Shown: positions 1-8,407 of the stretch, piece by piece
Position numbering within the stretch: position 1 is the stretch's first letter
Layout of the letters: every line of letters begins with the position of its first letter
Assembly (NCBI GenBank): GCA_013202335.1
Contig: JABMQR010000336.1
Coordinates: 1-44,968, forward strand
Source of the DNA: Bacteroidota bacterium
GTDB lineage: Bacteria > Spirochaetota > Spirochaetia > JABMQR01
DNA length: 44,968 nt
Direction: 5' to 3'
Translations under genes and position numbers: made by a program
The notes under the pieces: model-generated
The model's input: the letters and a program-made list of their open reading frames with translations, nothing else
What the model was told of the DNA's origin: nothing
Database searches by the model: none

Positions 1-95
1 AGATTGCTGCGGGGCGTGGTCATGGTAAAAATAGTAAGTTGAATAGAGTGAAAAGTCAAGGATATAAAGTAATGAAACAAAGTAAAGAAATAAAG

Positions 96-123
96 TTGAC
101 AAACCAAAAATCTGTGCTATTCT
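96..123 (+). promoter_or_regulatory. Sigma70-type promoter, upstream
   Basis: TTGACA (96-101), a 16-base spacer and TATTCT (118-123). No gene starts close downstream. It lies about 380 bases before the first transporter gene, so it may serve a long leader of that operon or an unseen small transcript. Confidence 0.4.
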
Positions 124-125
124 AT

Positions 126-150
126 AGTAAGTGTAGTAAGTGTAGTAAGT
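126..150. repeat. 9-bp tandem repeat AGTAAGTGT
   Basis: Two full copies of AGTAAGTGT (126-134, 135-143) are followed by a partial third copy (144-150). They start just downstream of the promoter at 96-123. Function is unknown. The rest of 1-500 is AT-rich and holds promoters and operators but no convincing gene. Confidence 0.6.
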
Positions 151-282
151 TTGATTGAAAAATTCAGACGAAATTTGTTTTTTGAGATTTATCGGCTACT
201 AATTCTAAAGAACCAATTTTTCAGGCAAGATTGATTTTAGAATATAAACCAGCTGGTAAGAAAATTTTATTGGAGTTAATAG

Positions 283-296
283 AGGAAACGTTTGCT
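283..296. promoter_or_regulatory. Auxiliary LacI-type operator (one mismatch)
   Basis: AGGAAACGTTTGCT differs by one base from the perfect palindrome at 442-455. The two centres are 159 bp apart, about 15 helical turns, which would suit repressor looping. The inferred ligand is the LacI protein at 8408-9415. Confidence 0.55.
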
Positions 297-408
297 TAGT
301 ATGTTGCTACCAACATTGCTTAGAATGACTGATAGAGTACTAATTATCAGGTTATTCGGTACAAATTTATCAATTTAAAAAAAGTTTTATAAGAAACTAA
401 GAAAATAA

Positions 409-437
409 TTGACAAATGAAGAAAGTGGTGCAACAAT
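409..437 (+). promoter_or_regulatory. Promoter of the first transporter operon
   Basis: TTGACA (409-414), 17 bases, then AACAAT (432-437). The perfect operator at 442-455 begins just after the -10, so a bound repressor would cover the transcription start. Confidence 0.6.
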
Positions 438-441
438 ATAT

Positions 442-455
442 AGCAAACGTTTGCT
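442..455. promoter_or_regulatory. LacI-family operator AGCAAACGTTTGCT
   Basis: A perfect 14-bp palindrome with the central CG typical of LacI/GalR-family sites. The identical 14-mer is found at 9522-9535, upstream of the lacI-iol operon on the other strand, so one regulator probably controls both arms. Confidence 0.8.
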
Positions 456-503
456 TAATTAATAAAACTATCCAGTAAGGATAGAAAAAAAAGGAGAAAC
501 GAA

Positions 504-1448
504 ATGGTTAGAAAAATTTTATTACTGGTTTTAGTGGGAATCTGTTTAATTATGCCTCTTTCTGTATTTGCTGCAGGTGAAGCGGATGACGGAATAATTA
601 GAATTGGTGCACCTATGGCTGACTCTTCTGACAAATGGCTTTCATACCTGGAAGATGGTGTAAGAGCTTTTGATGCAGAATACGATGATGTAGAAGTTAT
701 GATAACAGATGGAAAAGCTGATCCGGCTGTACAGTTAAGTTCCCTGGAAACTTTACTTACAAAAGGTGTAGATGCAATAGCTATTGTACCGGTAGACATT
801 TCAGCAATAGGTCCAATAATTGCAAAATGTGAAGAAGCAGGTGTTTACCTGGTTGTAATCAACAGATATCCTGATGAAAAATTTCATGACGGCATAGATG
901 CATATGTTGGATCAGAATCTATTCAGGCTGGTCTTATGCAAGGTAAATGGGTTGCAGCTGCATTAGGTGAAGCAGGTGGAAAGGTTGCTATAATGACAGG
1001 TATAAGTGGTCATGAAGCAGCATTAATGAGAACCGAAGGTAACAAACAAGTTTTTGCTGATTATCCAAACATTGAAATCGTAGCAGAAGCAGAAGGCCGT
1101 TGGGACAGAGCTAAGGGAATGCAGATTGCTGAAAACTGGTTTCAGGCAATACCCGACCTTGCAGCAATTGTTTCAAATAATGACGAAATGGCAATTGGTT
1201 CTCTTTTGGCAGCCCAGAGTCTTGGAATGGCAGATGAAGATATCATTATTGCCGGTGTAGATGCTACACCCGATGCACTTGTATTCCTTGGTAAAGGCCT
1301 TGATGTAACTGTTTTCCAGAGCGCTCATGGTCAAGGTTATGGTGGTGTTGAAACTGCTTATAGACTCATTAAGGGAGAAAAACTGGACAAGATGCAGTGG
1401 ATTCCTTATGAACTTGTAACAACAGAGAATATGGCTGATTATCAATAA
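504..1448 (+). CDS. Sugar/cyclitol ABC transporter substrate-binding protein
   Basis: A 314-residue periplasmic binding protein of the ribose/galactose type (Peripla_BP_4). The N-terminus is a classical signal peptide with a hydrophobic core and a probable cleavage after VFA near residue 24. There is no lipobox. The two-lobed family shows in RIGAPMADSSDKW at the mature start and in the SNNDEMAIG and AGVDATPDAL segments in the second half. AAGGAG lies before the ATG. It heads an operon with an ATPase and a permease of the same class, controlled by the operator at 442-455. Given the iol genes sharing that operator, an inositol substrate (as for IbpA of Caulobacter) is likely, but this is inferred from context. 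Confidence 0.88.
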   Translation: MVRKILLLVLVGICLIMPLSVFAAGEADDGIIRIGAPMADSSDKWLSYLEDGVRAFDAEYDDVEVMITDGKADPAVQLSSLETLLTKGVDAIAIVPVDISAIGPIIAKCEEAGVYLVVINRYPDEKFHDGIDAYVGSESIQAGLMQGKWVAAALGEAGGKVAIMTGISGHEAALMRTEGNKQVFADYPNIEIVAEAEGRWDRAKGMQIAENWFQAIPDLAAIVSNNDEMAIGSLLAAQSLGMADEDIIIAGVDATPDALVFLGKGLDVTVFQSAHGQGYGGVETAYRLIKGEKLDKMQWIPYELVTTENMADYQ

Positions 1449-1463
1449 GATTGGTTTTTTGAT

Positions 1464-1513
1464 AAGGACAGTTTTTACTTAGATGAAAATCTATAAAAGC
1501 TGTCCTTTCTTTT
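1464..1513 (+). terminator. Hairpin after the binding-protein gene
   Basis: AAGGACAG (1464-1471) pairs with CTGTCCTT (1500-1507), and the stem extends through TTTTA/TAAAA. TCTTTT follows. It sits between the binding-protein and ATPase genes of one operon, so it probably acts as a partial terminator or mRNA stabiliser that keeps binding protein in excess. Confidence 0.6.
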
Positions 1514-1543
1514 ATCCAAACATGGCTAAAATGGGGAATTCTT

Positions 1544-3046
1544 ATGATGAAAGAAAATATTCTGGAAATGAGAAATGTATCAAAATCATTTCCGGGAGTA
1601 AAAGCACTGAACAAAGTAAATCTTACCATTAAGAGTGGATCAGTTCATGCTCTTATGGGAGAGAATGGAGCAGGGAAATCAACTTTAATGAAAGTACTGT
1701 ATGGTATTTATCATCCTGAAGAGGGAGAGATTTTATTTAAAGGGGATTCTTATCTTGTAAAAAGTCCAATAGATGCCATAAAAAGTGGTGTCAGCATGAT
1801 TCCTCAGGAAATTAGTCCTATCCCAAATCTCAGTGTAGCCAGCAATGTTTTTTTAGGGAAGGAAATTCTTGGAAATGGATTAAAATTCGTAAATCAGAAA
1901 AAGATTGAAGAAGAAACGAAAAAGCTTTTTACTGAATTGGGTATTGATATTGATCCTGCCGCTATGATGGGTGATATAACAATTGCAAATGCCCAGTTGG
2001 TAGCTATTGCAACAGCAGTATCTTACAATTCTGACCTTATAATAATGGATGAACCTACTTCTGCTCTTACAGAAAAAGAGGTAGCGAAGCTGTATGATAT
2101 TATCCAAAAACTTAAAAATGAAAGAAATCTTGCTATAATTTATATTTCACATAAACTTGATGAGGTTTTTCAGATTTGTGATGAAGTGACTGTTCTTCGG
2201 GATGGACAATTTATTGGCACGGATACTATAGAAAATTTTGATAAAGACCGGCTTATTAGTATGATGGTTGGTCGTGATATGGAGGAGTTTTTTCACAAGG
2301 AAGTAGCCAAGATTGGTGAAGTCCTTCTTTCTGTGAAAAATTTGGGTGTGACTAAAAAGTTCAAAAATGTGAGTTTTGATTTGAAAAGAGGAGAAGTCCT
2401 GGGCGTTGCCGGATTGATGGGAGCAGGAAGAACTGAACTCATGGAAGCTCTTTTTGGTTTTGTGCCCTATGATGAAGGTGAAGTTATCTTTGAAGGTGAA
2501 AAAATTGAGATTAAAACACCTATAGATGCTATTTCTCATAGGATTGGGTTTGTTACTGAAGATAGAAAGCTGACTGGTTTATTTTTAGATTTATCGGTAA
2601 AAGACAATATGATAATGCCTGATATTGGAACATACCTTAATAGAGGTCTGCTGAACTTTAAGAAAATCCGTGAAAACTGTCAGTCTCAGCGGGAAGCCCT
2701 GCAAATAAAAACACCTACCTTAGAACAGCTCATCAAAAACCTTAGTGGTGGTAATCAGCAGAAGGTGCTGATATCCCGGTGGTTGTTGACGGAACCGGAA
2801 ATACTTATTCTTGATGAACCGACCAGAGGAATAGATGTAGGTGCAAAAGCAGAAATTCACCGGTTGATTGGTGAACTGGCTAAAATGGGTAAAGCAATTA
2901 TCATGGTTTCATCAGAAATGCCGGAAATTCTATCTATATCTGATAGGATAATAGTTATGCATGAGGGTGAACTGTCCGGAGAACTGCAGAGATCCGAAGC
3001 AACACAAGAAAAAATACTGCAACTTGCCACTGGCGAGAAACTCTGA
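1544..3046 (+). CDS. Sugar ABC transporter ATP-binding protein (RbsA/MglA/IatA type)
   Basis: A 500-residue tandem ABC ATPase, the usual length for the CUT2 class. The first domain has Walker A GENGAGKST at residues 39-47 and Walker B IIMDEPTSAL. The second domain has the degenerate Walker A typical of the class (GLMGAGRTE), the signature LSGGNQQKV and Walker B ILILDEPTRGIDVGAK. It energises the permease encoded next. ATG 1544 is followed at once by a second ATG (1547), so either could be used. The gene lies 95 bases after the binding-protein stop, across a hairpin. The substrate is probably inositol, by context only. Confidence 0.9.
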   Translation: MMKENILEMRNVSKSFPGVKALNKVNLTIKSGSVHALMGENGAGKSTLMKVLYGIYHPEEGEILFKGDSYLVKSPIDAIKSGVSMIPQEISPIPNLSVASNVFLGKEILGNGLKFVNQKKIEEETKKLFTELGIDIDPAAMMGDITIANAQLVAIATAVSYNSDLIIMDEPTSALTEKEVAKLYDIIQKLKNERNLAIIYISHKLDEVFQICDEVTVLRDGQFIGTDTIENFDKDRLISMMVGRDMEEFFHKEVAKIGEVLLSVKNLGVTKKFKNVSFDLKRGEVLGVAGLMGAGRTELMEALFGFVPYDEGEVIFEGEKIEIKTPIDAISHRIGFVTEDRKLTGLFLDLSVKDNMIMPDIGTYLNRGLLNFKKIRENCQSQREALQIKTPTLEQLIKNLSGGNQQKVLISRWLLTEPEILILDEPTRGIDVGAKAEIHRLIGELAKMGKAIIMVSSEMPEILSISDRIIVMHEGELSGELQRSEATQEKILQLATGEKL

Positions 3047-3065
3047 AACCATAAGAGGGAATATA

Positions 3066-4055
3066 ATGAATGAAACAAAAAAAATGAAAAAATTTAGTAT
3101 GCATACATTTATGAATAAGTATGGCATCGTGGTAATTCTCTTAGGAATATGTTTGATAATGTCCATTGTTTCCCCGGCATTCAGGTCAGTGAGAAACTTT
3201 ACGAATGTTGTGAGACAGGTATCTATTATCGGTATTATTTCTATGGGTGTTACATTAGCTATAATAACAACAGGTATAGACTTGTCCTCAGGTTCTGTTT
3301 TGGCCCTGGTTGGTGTTATTGTTACATCAATGTCCCAGAATGCAGTAAGTCCTCTACAGCCTATCAGTATTGTTATGCCAATTATCTTTGCTATTCTTAT
3401 TGGCCTAAGTGTTGGTACAGTAGCAGGTACTATAAATGGATCCCTGCACGCTTATGGGAAAATACCTCCATTTATAGCAACATTAGGCATGATGACAGTG
3501 GCTCGCGGAGCCGCACTTCTCTACTCTAATGGTCGTCCGATAGGTGACCTTAAGTCCAGTTTCATGTTTATCGGCGGCGGATCCGTTCTGGGAATACCGG
3601 TACCTATCTGGATTTTTGGAATCGTAGGTGTTGTTTCTCATATACTTCTCAGTAAGTCCAGGTTTGGTCGTTACGTCTTTGCAATAGGCGGTAATGAACA
3701 GGCTGCAAGAATCTGCGGTATAAATGTTGAAAGAGTAAAAGTTAAAGTATATGCCTATGCAGGTTTTTTAGCAGCTATTTCCGGTATTATACTTGTTTCC
3801 AGAACAGCAGCAGGAAATCCAACCTACGGGCTCTCTTATGAGCTTGATGCTATTGCCTCGACCGTTATTGGTGGAACCAGTCTGAGTGGTGGAGTGGGAT
3901 CTATTCCTCTTTGTATAGTAGGTGCCCTTATTATAGGTGTCCTGAACAACAGTATGGACCTTATGGGTGTTAACGCATACTGGCAGCAGATTGTGAAAGG
4001 TTTGATTATTGTTTCTGCTGTACTTATTGATGCCAGGAAACAAAAGAAAAAATAA
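3066..4055 (+). CDS. Sugar ABC transporter permease (RbsC/IatP type)
   Basis: A 329-residue inner-membrane permease of the BPD_transp_2 class, with many hydrophobic helices. The class motif is seen in TTGIDLSSGSVLAL and in the late segment LDAIASTVIGGTSLSGGVG. An open frame runs further upstream, but ATG 3066 follows an AAGAGGG ribosome site and lies 20 bases after the ATPase stop, so I chose it. It completes a binding protein-ATPase-permease set of the ribose/inositol class. One permease gene is present, presumably acting as a homodimer, as is usual for this class. Confidence 0.88.
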   Translation: MNETKKMKKFSMHTFMNKYGIVVILLGICLIMSIVSPAFRSVRNFTNVVRQVSIIGIISMGVTLAIITTGIDLSSGSVLALVGVIVTSMSQNAVSPLQPISIVMPIIFAILIGLSVGTVAGTINGSLHAYGKIPPFIATLGMMTVARGAALLYSNGRPIGDLKSSFMFIGGGSVLGIPVPIWIFGIVGVVSHILLSKSRFGRYVFAIGGNEQAARICGINVERVKVKVYAYAGFLAAISGIILVSRTAAGNPTYGLSYELDAIASTVIGGTSLSGGVGSIPLCIVGALIIGVLNNSMDLMGVNAYWQQIVKGLIIVSAVLIDARKQKKK

Positions 4056-4080
4056 CGGTAAACTTCTACAAGGAGGGTTT

Positions 4081-4764
4081 ATGAGTGCAATTACTATTTC
4101 CAGAAAACTGGGGAGTATGGGAAGTTATATCGGCAGGAAACTGGCGGAGGAGCTTGGCTATTCCTATATTGATAAAAACCTAATTTCGAAAATCATGAAG
4201 GATTATGGTTTTAGCAGGTTAGATACTATTTATGAAACGGTTCCGTCGCTCATTGAAAAGTTTGATATTTACCGGGACATGGCTATTAAATTTTTAGCTG
4301 AAGTGATTATTACTGTGGCGCATCATGGGAATGTTGTTATTGCCGGCCGGGGCAGTTTTGGTTTGCTGGATTCTTATTCTGATGTTATCAATATACGGAT
4401 CAAAGCCCCGGATATATGCAGAGTCCATAGAATCATGCAGGATAGAAACATTACTGAGCCTGAAGCTATCGGCATTATGCAGGAAAATGACCGTGTCCGC
4501 CGTTCCTTTGTAGAATCTGACTTTCATTTTAATTATACAGATTCAACAAAATTTGATATTATGCTGGATACAAGTATAATAAATCCGGAAATATGCATTA
4601 GATTCTTAAAAGAAGCCATTATTGAGAACAAAGGTATACGGGAAGACAGCAGGCCGAGAGTCTCTGATATGGTATTGGAACCTGTTCTCGTAAAACATGT
4701 TGATAAAATGCTTTCCTATTTCGATTCTCATAAAGAAGAGATTCTCAAGAAAATAGAATTGTAG
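4081..4764 (+). CDS. Cytidylate kinase-like family protein
   Basis: A 227-residue protein resembling the Cytidylate_kin2 group of P-loop kinases. The N-terminus ITISRKLGSMGSYIGRKLAEEL matches the usual SRxxGSGGxxIGRxLA form, with SMGS in place of SGGR. Other family traits are YSYIDKNLI after the loop, the VIAGRGSFGLL strand and the Arg-rich lid (HRIMQDRNI, ENDRVRRSF). A strong AAGGAGG precedes ATG 4081, and the frame upstream of it overlaps the permease. The true phosphate acceptor of this group is mostly unknown. Its place between a cyclitol importer and a cyclitol-type isomerase suggests a small-molecule or regulatory kinase rather than housekeeping CMP kinase. Confidence 0.75.
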   Translation: MSAITISRKLGSMGSYIGRKLAEELGYSYIDKNLISKIMKDYGFSRLDTIYETVPSLIEKFDIYRDMAIKFLAEVIITVAHHGNVVIAGRGSFGLLDSYSDVINIRIKAPDICRVHRIMQDRNITEPEAIGIMQENDRVRRSFVESDFHFNYTDSTKFDIMLDTSIINPEICIRFLKEAIIENKGIREDSRPRVSDMVLEPVLVKHVDKMLSYFDSHKEEILKKIEL

Positions 4765-4780
4765 TAAGGAGAACCGGATT

Positions 4781-5605
4781 GTGAAAACGACACTGCATGG
4801 TCAGGTAACACTGCATTCTAACATTCTGACTGATGTAAGGATTGCGAAAGAGTGCGGTTATGAGGCCATTGAGCTTCACACGGATAAACTTATTCGTTTT
4901 CTTGATGCGGGAATGACCGCATCCCAGCTTAAGGATTGTTTAGAGGCTAAGGGAATTGAACCGGCTGCTGTTGATATTATTGGTGGTATTGAGGTTCAGG
5001 ATGTCGGGGCAAAAAAGAGGCTGTTTGCTTTGACGGAGCAGCTTTGCGAAGTTGCTTCAGTTATCGGTGCTCCAACTATCCAGGTTAACCCGTTTAGTGA
5101 GCTTGAGGGAATGACAGAGAGAGAAGTAATTTCCCTAACCGCTGAAAACCTCAAAGTAATTGCTGATATTGGTAAACAAAAAGGGATCCGGTTCCAGCTT
5201 GAAGGGGCTGCCTGGACGCCAATTCATTCGTTGAAGCAATGTCTGGATCTCATAGAAAAAACAGGAAAGGATAATGTTGGTCTGGTTATAGATTTTTGGC
5301 ATTTCTGGGCCAGCAGGGGTGCTGAACCTGAAGAGATTAGTAAGTTGGATTCATCATTAATATACGGCGTACACCTTTGTGACGGGCTAAGACCTGCTGC
5401 AGGGGCACCCTGGCCGGATGAGCGTGTGTTAAGAGGCTGCTTGCCGGGAGAAGGAGATCTTCCTGTACAGGAATGGATGGATGCAGTGAAGGCAACTGGA
5501 TTTGATGGTTATGTATCCGGAGAGTTTCTGAATCACGAGCTCTGGGAACGGGATCTTCTTGATGTTGCTTTGGATATGCGGAAAAAAATTGAGGAATATA
5601 TATAG
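4781..5605 (+). CDS. TIM-barrel sugar isomerase/dehydratase (IolE/IolI-like)
   Basis: A 274-residue member of the xylose-isomerase-like TIM-barrel family (AP_endonuc_2). Metal-ligand positions are plausible in FQLEGAAW (Glu), VIDFWHF (Asp, His), YGVHLCDG (His, Asp) and VSGEFLNHELW (Glu). The start is GTG 4781, with AAGGAG at 4767-4772. It is the last gene of the transporter operon, just before a strong terminator. The family includes inosose dehydratase (IolE) and inosose isomerase (IolI). Since the recognisable iolE nearby is a pseudogene, this protein is a candidate to supply the dehydratase step, but sequence alone does not fix the reaction. Confidence 0.8.
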   Translation: MKTTLHGQVTLHSNILTDVRIAKECGYEAIELHTDKLIRFLDAGMTASQLKDCLEAKGIEPAAVDIIGGIEVQDVGAKKRLFALTEQLCEVASVIGAPTIQVNPFSELEGMTEREVISLTAENLKVIADIGKQKGIRFQLEGAAWTPIHSLKQCLDLIEKTGKDNVGLVIDFWHFWASRGAEPEEISKLDSSLIYGVHLCDGLRPAAGAPWPDERVLRGCLPGEGDLPVQEWMDAVKATGFDGYVSGEFLNHELWERDLLDVALDMRKKIEEYI

Positions 5606-5660
5606 TTATTTTTAGGAATCAGGGCGGTTTGCCCGGAGTTCCGGCCTCCTTTTATATATT

Positions 5661-5696
5661 CGGTTCATCTGTTTTAAAGCAGGTGAGCCGTTTTTT
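5661..5696 (+). terminator. Rho-independent terminator between convergent operons
   Basis: CGGTTCATCTG pairs with CAGGTGAGCCG, allowing two G-U pairs, around an AT-rich loop, and six T follow (5691-5696). It closes the + strand operon. The T run overlaps the stop codon of the convergent aldolase gene. A second GC-rich hairpin precedes it (about 5620-5650). Confidence 0.85.
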
Positions 5697-6537
5697 ATGC
5701 TTTTCCGGAGGCGCCGAGTTCCCTGATTTTCCCAATCGCGCAATCGTGGATGGCTTGTAGTGATTTTTCAGTAAGTGTAAGTCTGTCGAAGGAATTAGAC
5801 TGGGTCTGGAAGGAATTTCTTAGTGTATGTCCCCAGGCTTGTCGAAGGACTGTCCCGATATTACATTTTGCTACTCGACTATTTACCAACTTTGCCAGAT
5901 CAGAGCTGGATATTCCGGAGGTTCCATGAAGAACAAGAGGTGTTGTCACTACAGTCTCAATCAATGCAAGAAGATCAATGTCTATAATTGCTTCAGCTCT
6001 TTTTAGCTTATGAACATTTCCAACGGAAACAGCAACAGCGTCTGCTCCGCTTCTTTCTGCAAAAATTTTGGCTTCTTCAGGAATGGTCTTTTCATTCTTA
6101 ATAATACTTCCCGTATCGGTGTAGGGGACTGATCCAATTTCTCCCTCAACAGATATTCCCCTGTTGTGGGCTGCATCTGCAATTGACCGGGTTCTTCTGA
6201 TGTTTTCTTCTAAACTTAGCTGCGAACCATCAAACATAACAGAGCTGAATCCGGAGTCCAGGGCACGTAAAATGATAGACTCCTCATATGTATGGTCCAG
6301 ATGCACGCACACAGGATATTTTGATTGGCAGGCAATGGCTTTGAGCATGCTGCCCAGAACTTCTACGGGGTATTTCTTCATCATGTCCTTGTTTACCATA
6401 AGAATAACCGGACTTTTTTCTTCCGCCGCCGCTCTCATGACAGTCCATGCTTCATCCATACCAAAAATATTAAATCCCGGTACTATATAGGAGTCTGCAG
6501 CAGCTGCAGGTAGTAATTCAGATAGATTGACTAACAT
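5695..6537 (-). CDS. iolJ: Class II aldolase, probable DKGP aldolase
   Basis: A 280-residue class II fructose-bisphosphate-aldolase-family protein. It carries the zinc and catalytic motif HLDHT (Asp81, His82), MFDGS (101-105), EGEIG (131-135), a VSVGNVHKL segment and LHGTSG in the C-terminal third. In iol operons this family (IolJ) splits 2-deoxy-5-keto-D-gluconate 6-phosphate into DHAP and malonic semialdehyde. It is the last gene of the lacI-iolC-iolB-aldolase operon, 8 bases after iolB, which supports that role. A tagatose- or fructose-bisphosphate aldolase remains possible on sequence alone. Confidence 0.82.
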   Translation of the reverse strand: MLVNLSELLPAAAADSYIVPGFNIFGMDEAWTVMRAAAEEKSPVILMVNKDMMKKYPVEVLGSMLKAIACQSKYPVCVHLDHTYEESIILRALDSGFSSVMFDGSQLSLEENIRRTRSIADAAHNRGISVEGEIGSVPYTDTGSIIKNEKTIPEEAKIFAERSGADAVAVSVGNVHKLKRAEAIIDIDLLALIETVVTTPLVLHGTSGISSSDLAKLVNSRVAKCNIGTVLRQAWGHTLRNSFQTQSNSFDRLTLTEKSLQAIHDCAIGKIRELGASGKA

Positions 6538-6545
6538 GAAACCTC

Positions 6546-7391
6546 TTATTTAAACTTTGAGACCATATCTTTGATACCGGGAATCGTATGAACCTGATAC
6601 TCATGAGCCTTTTCAAAGTTTTGTTTTAATGCTTTTTGGGTTTTACCGACTAGAATAGTGAAATAGTACATTTCATATCCTGGTGCGACACAAACAGGGT
6701 GATAGCCTCTTTCCAGCAAAATGGTACTGCCGTATTTTATATGATGTACGGGTCCAAGGTCGTCTTCATGCACATAGGCAAACTGTGCGCCGAAGCCGTT
6801 TTCCGGATTAAAGGCAAAATAGTAGACCTCTTCAAATGCTGATTCTATACCCTCAATATCCTCATCATGTTTATGGGGAGGGAATCCGGACCAACCTCCT
6901 GCACCTACGGTAAAGAGCTCACTTACAAGCAGTCTGCCGGTGAGGTCGCGGGTTTTCTGGCCGAGTACGTGGAATATTTTTCTGTGAGTTTTTGTATCAT
7001 CTGAACCGTATTGGACTTTATCCACATCTTCCGGAGTAATCCTAAACGGTTTTCCTTTTTTCTCGTGTCGCCCGCCTGCAATAAAAATCACAGCCTTTTC
7101 GCTGACACCAGTTAAAACAGCTTCACTATCCAGTGGGATATATACAGAGTCCGGTTTTCCCGCAAACAGGTGTTTTCTGACTCCTACATTGTTAAAAGTT
7201 TCTCCACCAACAGCAATATCAAAGGTTCCGGAAGCTCCCACGCAGACGGATTCATACTCTTTAAGCCGGTAAGTGAAAGTTTTTCCTTTTGCCAGTTTAA
7301 CAACATTCAGGTAGCAGCGGGGTACCAGAGTATGGCCAGTATCAATTATTGGTCTGTTGAAATTATCATAGGGTACAATATGTTCAGGCAT
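6546..7391 (-). CDS. iolB: 5-deoxy-glucuronate isomerase (first copy)
   Basis: A 281-residue KduI/IolB-family bicupin. The metal-binding region is seen in GFPPHKHDEDIEG followed by FEEVYYFAFNPENGFGAQF, and the late motif PVCVAPGYEMYYF is typical of IolB. It isomerises 5-deoxy-D-glucuronate to 5-keto-2-deoxy-D-gluconate, the substrate of the kinase encoded just upstream, whose end it overlaps by 8 bases. A second, diverged iolB lies at 13684-14487 under a different regulator. Confidence 0.9.
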   Translation of the reverse strand: MPEHIVPYDNFNRPIIDTGHTLVPRCYLNVVKLAKGKTFTYRLKEYESVCVGASGTFDIAVGGETFNNVGVRKHLFAGKPDSVYIPLDSEAVLTGVSEKAVIFIAGGRHEKKGKPFRITPEDVDKVQYGSDDTKTHRKIFHVLGQKTRDLTGRLLVSELFTVGAGGWSGFPPHKHDEDIEGIESAFEEVYYFAFNPENGFGAQFAYVHEDDLGPVHHIKYGSTILLERGYHPVCVAPGYEMYYFTILVGKTQKALKQNFEKAHEYQVHTIPGIKDMVSKFK

Positions 7392-8388
7392 CTGCAGTTC
7401 CTCCTGTATAGTTCTGTATAAAATTGTCCAGTTCCTGTTCGGTTGGTGATGCAGCGCTGCAGCTTTTTCGTGATATTACGATGCTGGCGGCAGCGGCTCC
7501 CCGGTCGATGGCTGTGGCCACATCCCATTTTTTCATTAGGTAGTGAAGGGTTGTTCCCAGAAAAGCATCACCGGCACCAAAGGGTTTTTGCACTTTGGTA
7601 TAATAGAGTCTGCCTTCATGAATCTGTCCATTCTGTTCGAAAGCCATAGCCCCTTTTCCTCCACCCTGTTTGTAGATAACCAGTGAACAGCCTTTTTTAA
7701 GCCAGGGGGTTACCGCTTTTCTGCCGTCGTTTACAGCATCAGGATACATGATTTTATTCAGGACAGCAAATTCTTCATCATTTCCGATAAGGATGTCCGA
7801 CTTTTCTGCAGCCATTCCCATATAGAGAGCTGCATCATAAGAGGAGCGCCATGAGTAGGGGCGATAATCAAGGTCCAGTATTACCCGGGTTCCCATTCTG
7901 CGTGCATATTCGATGGCGGTAAGGGCCGCTTCACGTCCCGGTGTTTCAGATAGAGCAAAGCCTGAAACTATTAAACCTGCTGCATTAGCAATGTATTCTT
8001 CACTTATTTCATCAGGTTCCAGAAGCTGGTCGGATGCGTTATTCCGGTAAATGATAACGCCGCAGTCTTTGGGTTTCATTTCGGTTATTGCCAGGCTTGT
8101 CCGGCCCCCACTGCTGTCCTTTGCTATGTGTGTTGTGTCTGTTCCTATAGAGTTGAAATAGGATATTACATACTGCCCTATAAGATCAGCGGAGACTTTG
8201 GTTATCAGGCCCGTTTTTCTTCCAAGGGCTGCCAGCATGGCAGTTATATTACCGGGAGAACCACCAATAAACTTCTTAAAGCTGAGAACTTCATTGAAAT
8301 TGGTATTCTCTTCTGCTGCATACAAATCCAATCCGGCTCTTCCCTGTGCAATAAAGTCAAGTTTTCTGCCTTCGGGGAAAAAAATCAT
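7384..8388 (-). CDS. iolC: 5-dehydro-2-deoxygluconokinase (PfkB family)
   Basis: A 334-residue PfkB/ribokinase-family sugar kinase. The N-terminus resembles IolC: FPEGRKLDFIAQGRAGLDLY, then KFIGGSPGNIT. The anion-hole and catalytic motif PFGAGDAFLGT is near the C-terminus. The open frame extends into the regulator gene, but ATG 8388 has AGGAGT seven bases upstream and aligns with IolC starts, so I chose it. It phosphorylates 5-keto-2-deoxy-gluconate for the aldolase. It follows lacI by 19 bases and overlaps iolB by 8 bases. Confidence 0.88.
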   Translation of the reverse strand: MIFFPEGRKLDFIAQGRAGLDLYAAEENTNFNEVLSFKKFIGGSPGNITAMLAALGRKTGLITKVSADLIGQYVISYFNSIGTDTTHIAKDSSGGRTSLAITEMKPKDCGVIIYRNNASDQLLEPDEISEEYIANAAGLIVSGFALSETPGREAALTAIEYARRMGTRVILDLDYRPYSWRSSYDAALYMGMAAEKSDILIGNDEEFAVLNKIMYPDAVNDGRKAVTPWLKKGCSLVIYKQGGGKGAMAFEQNGQIHEGRLYYTKVQKPFGAGDAFLGTTLHYLMKKWDVATAIDRGAAAASIVISRKSCSAASPTEQELDNFIQNYTGGTADA

Positions 8389-8407
8389 TCTAAAACTCCT
8401 TAATTTT

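Noticed and set aside
186..299. Open stretch reading KEPIFQARLILEYKPAGKKILLELIEE and ending in a stop at 297-299
   Set aside because: It looks coding-like but has no start codon or ribosome site and no recognised family, and the operator at 283-296 overlaps it. It may be a gene relic, but support is too thin.
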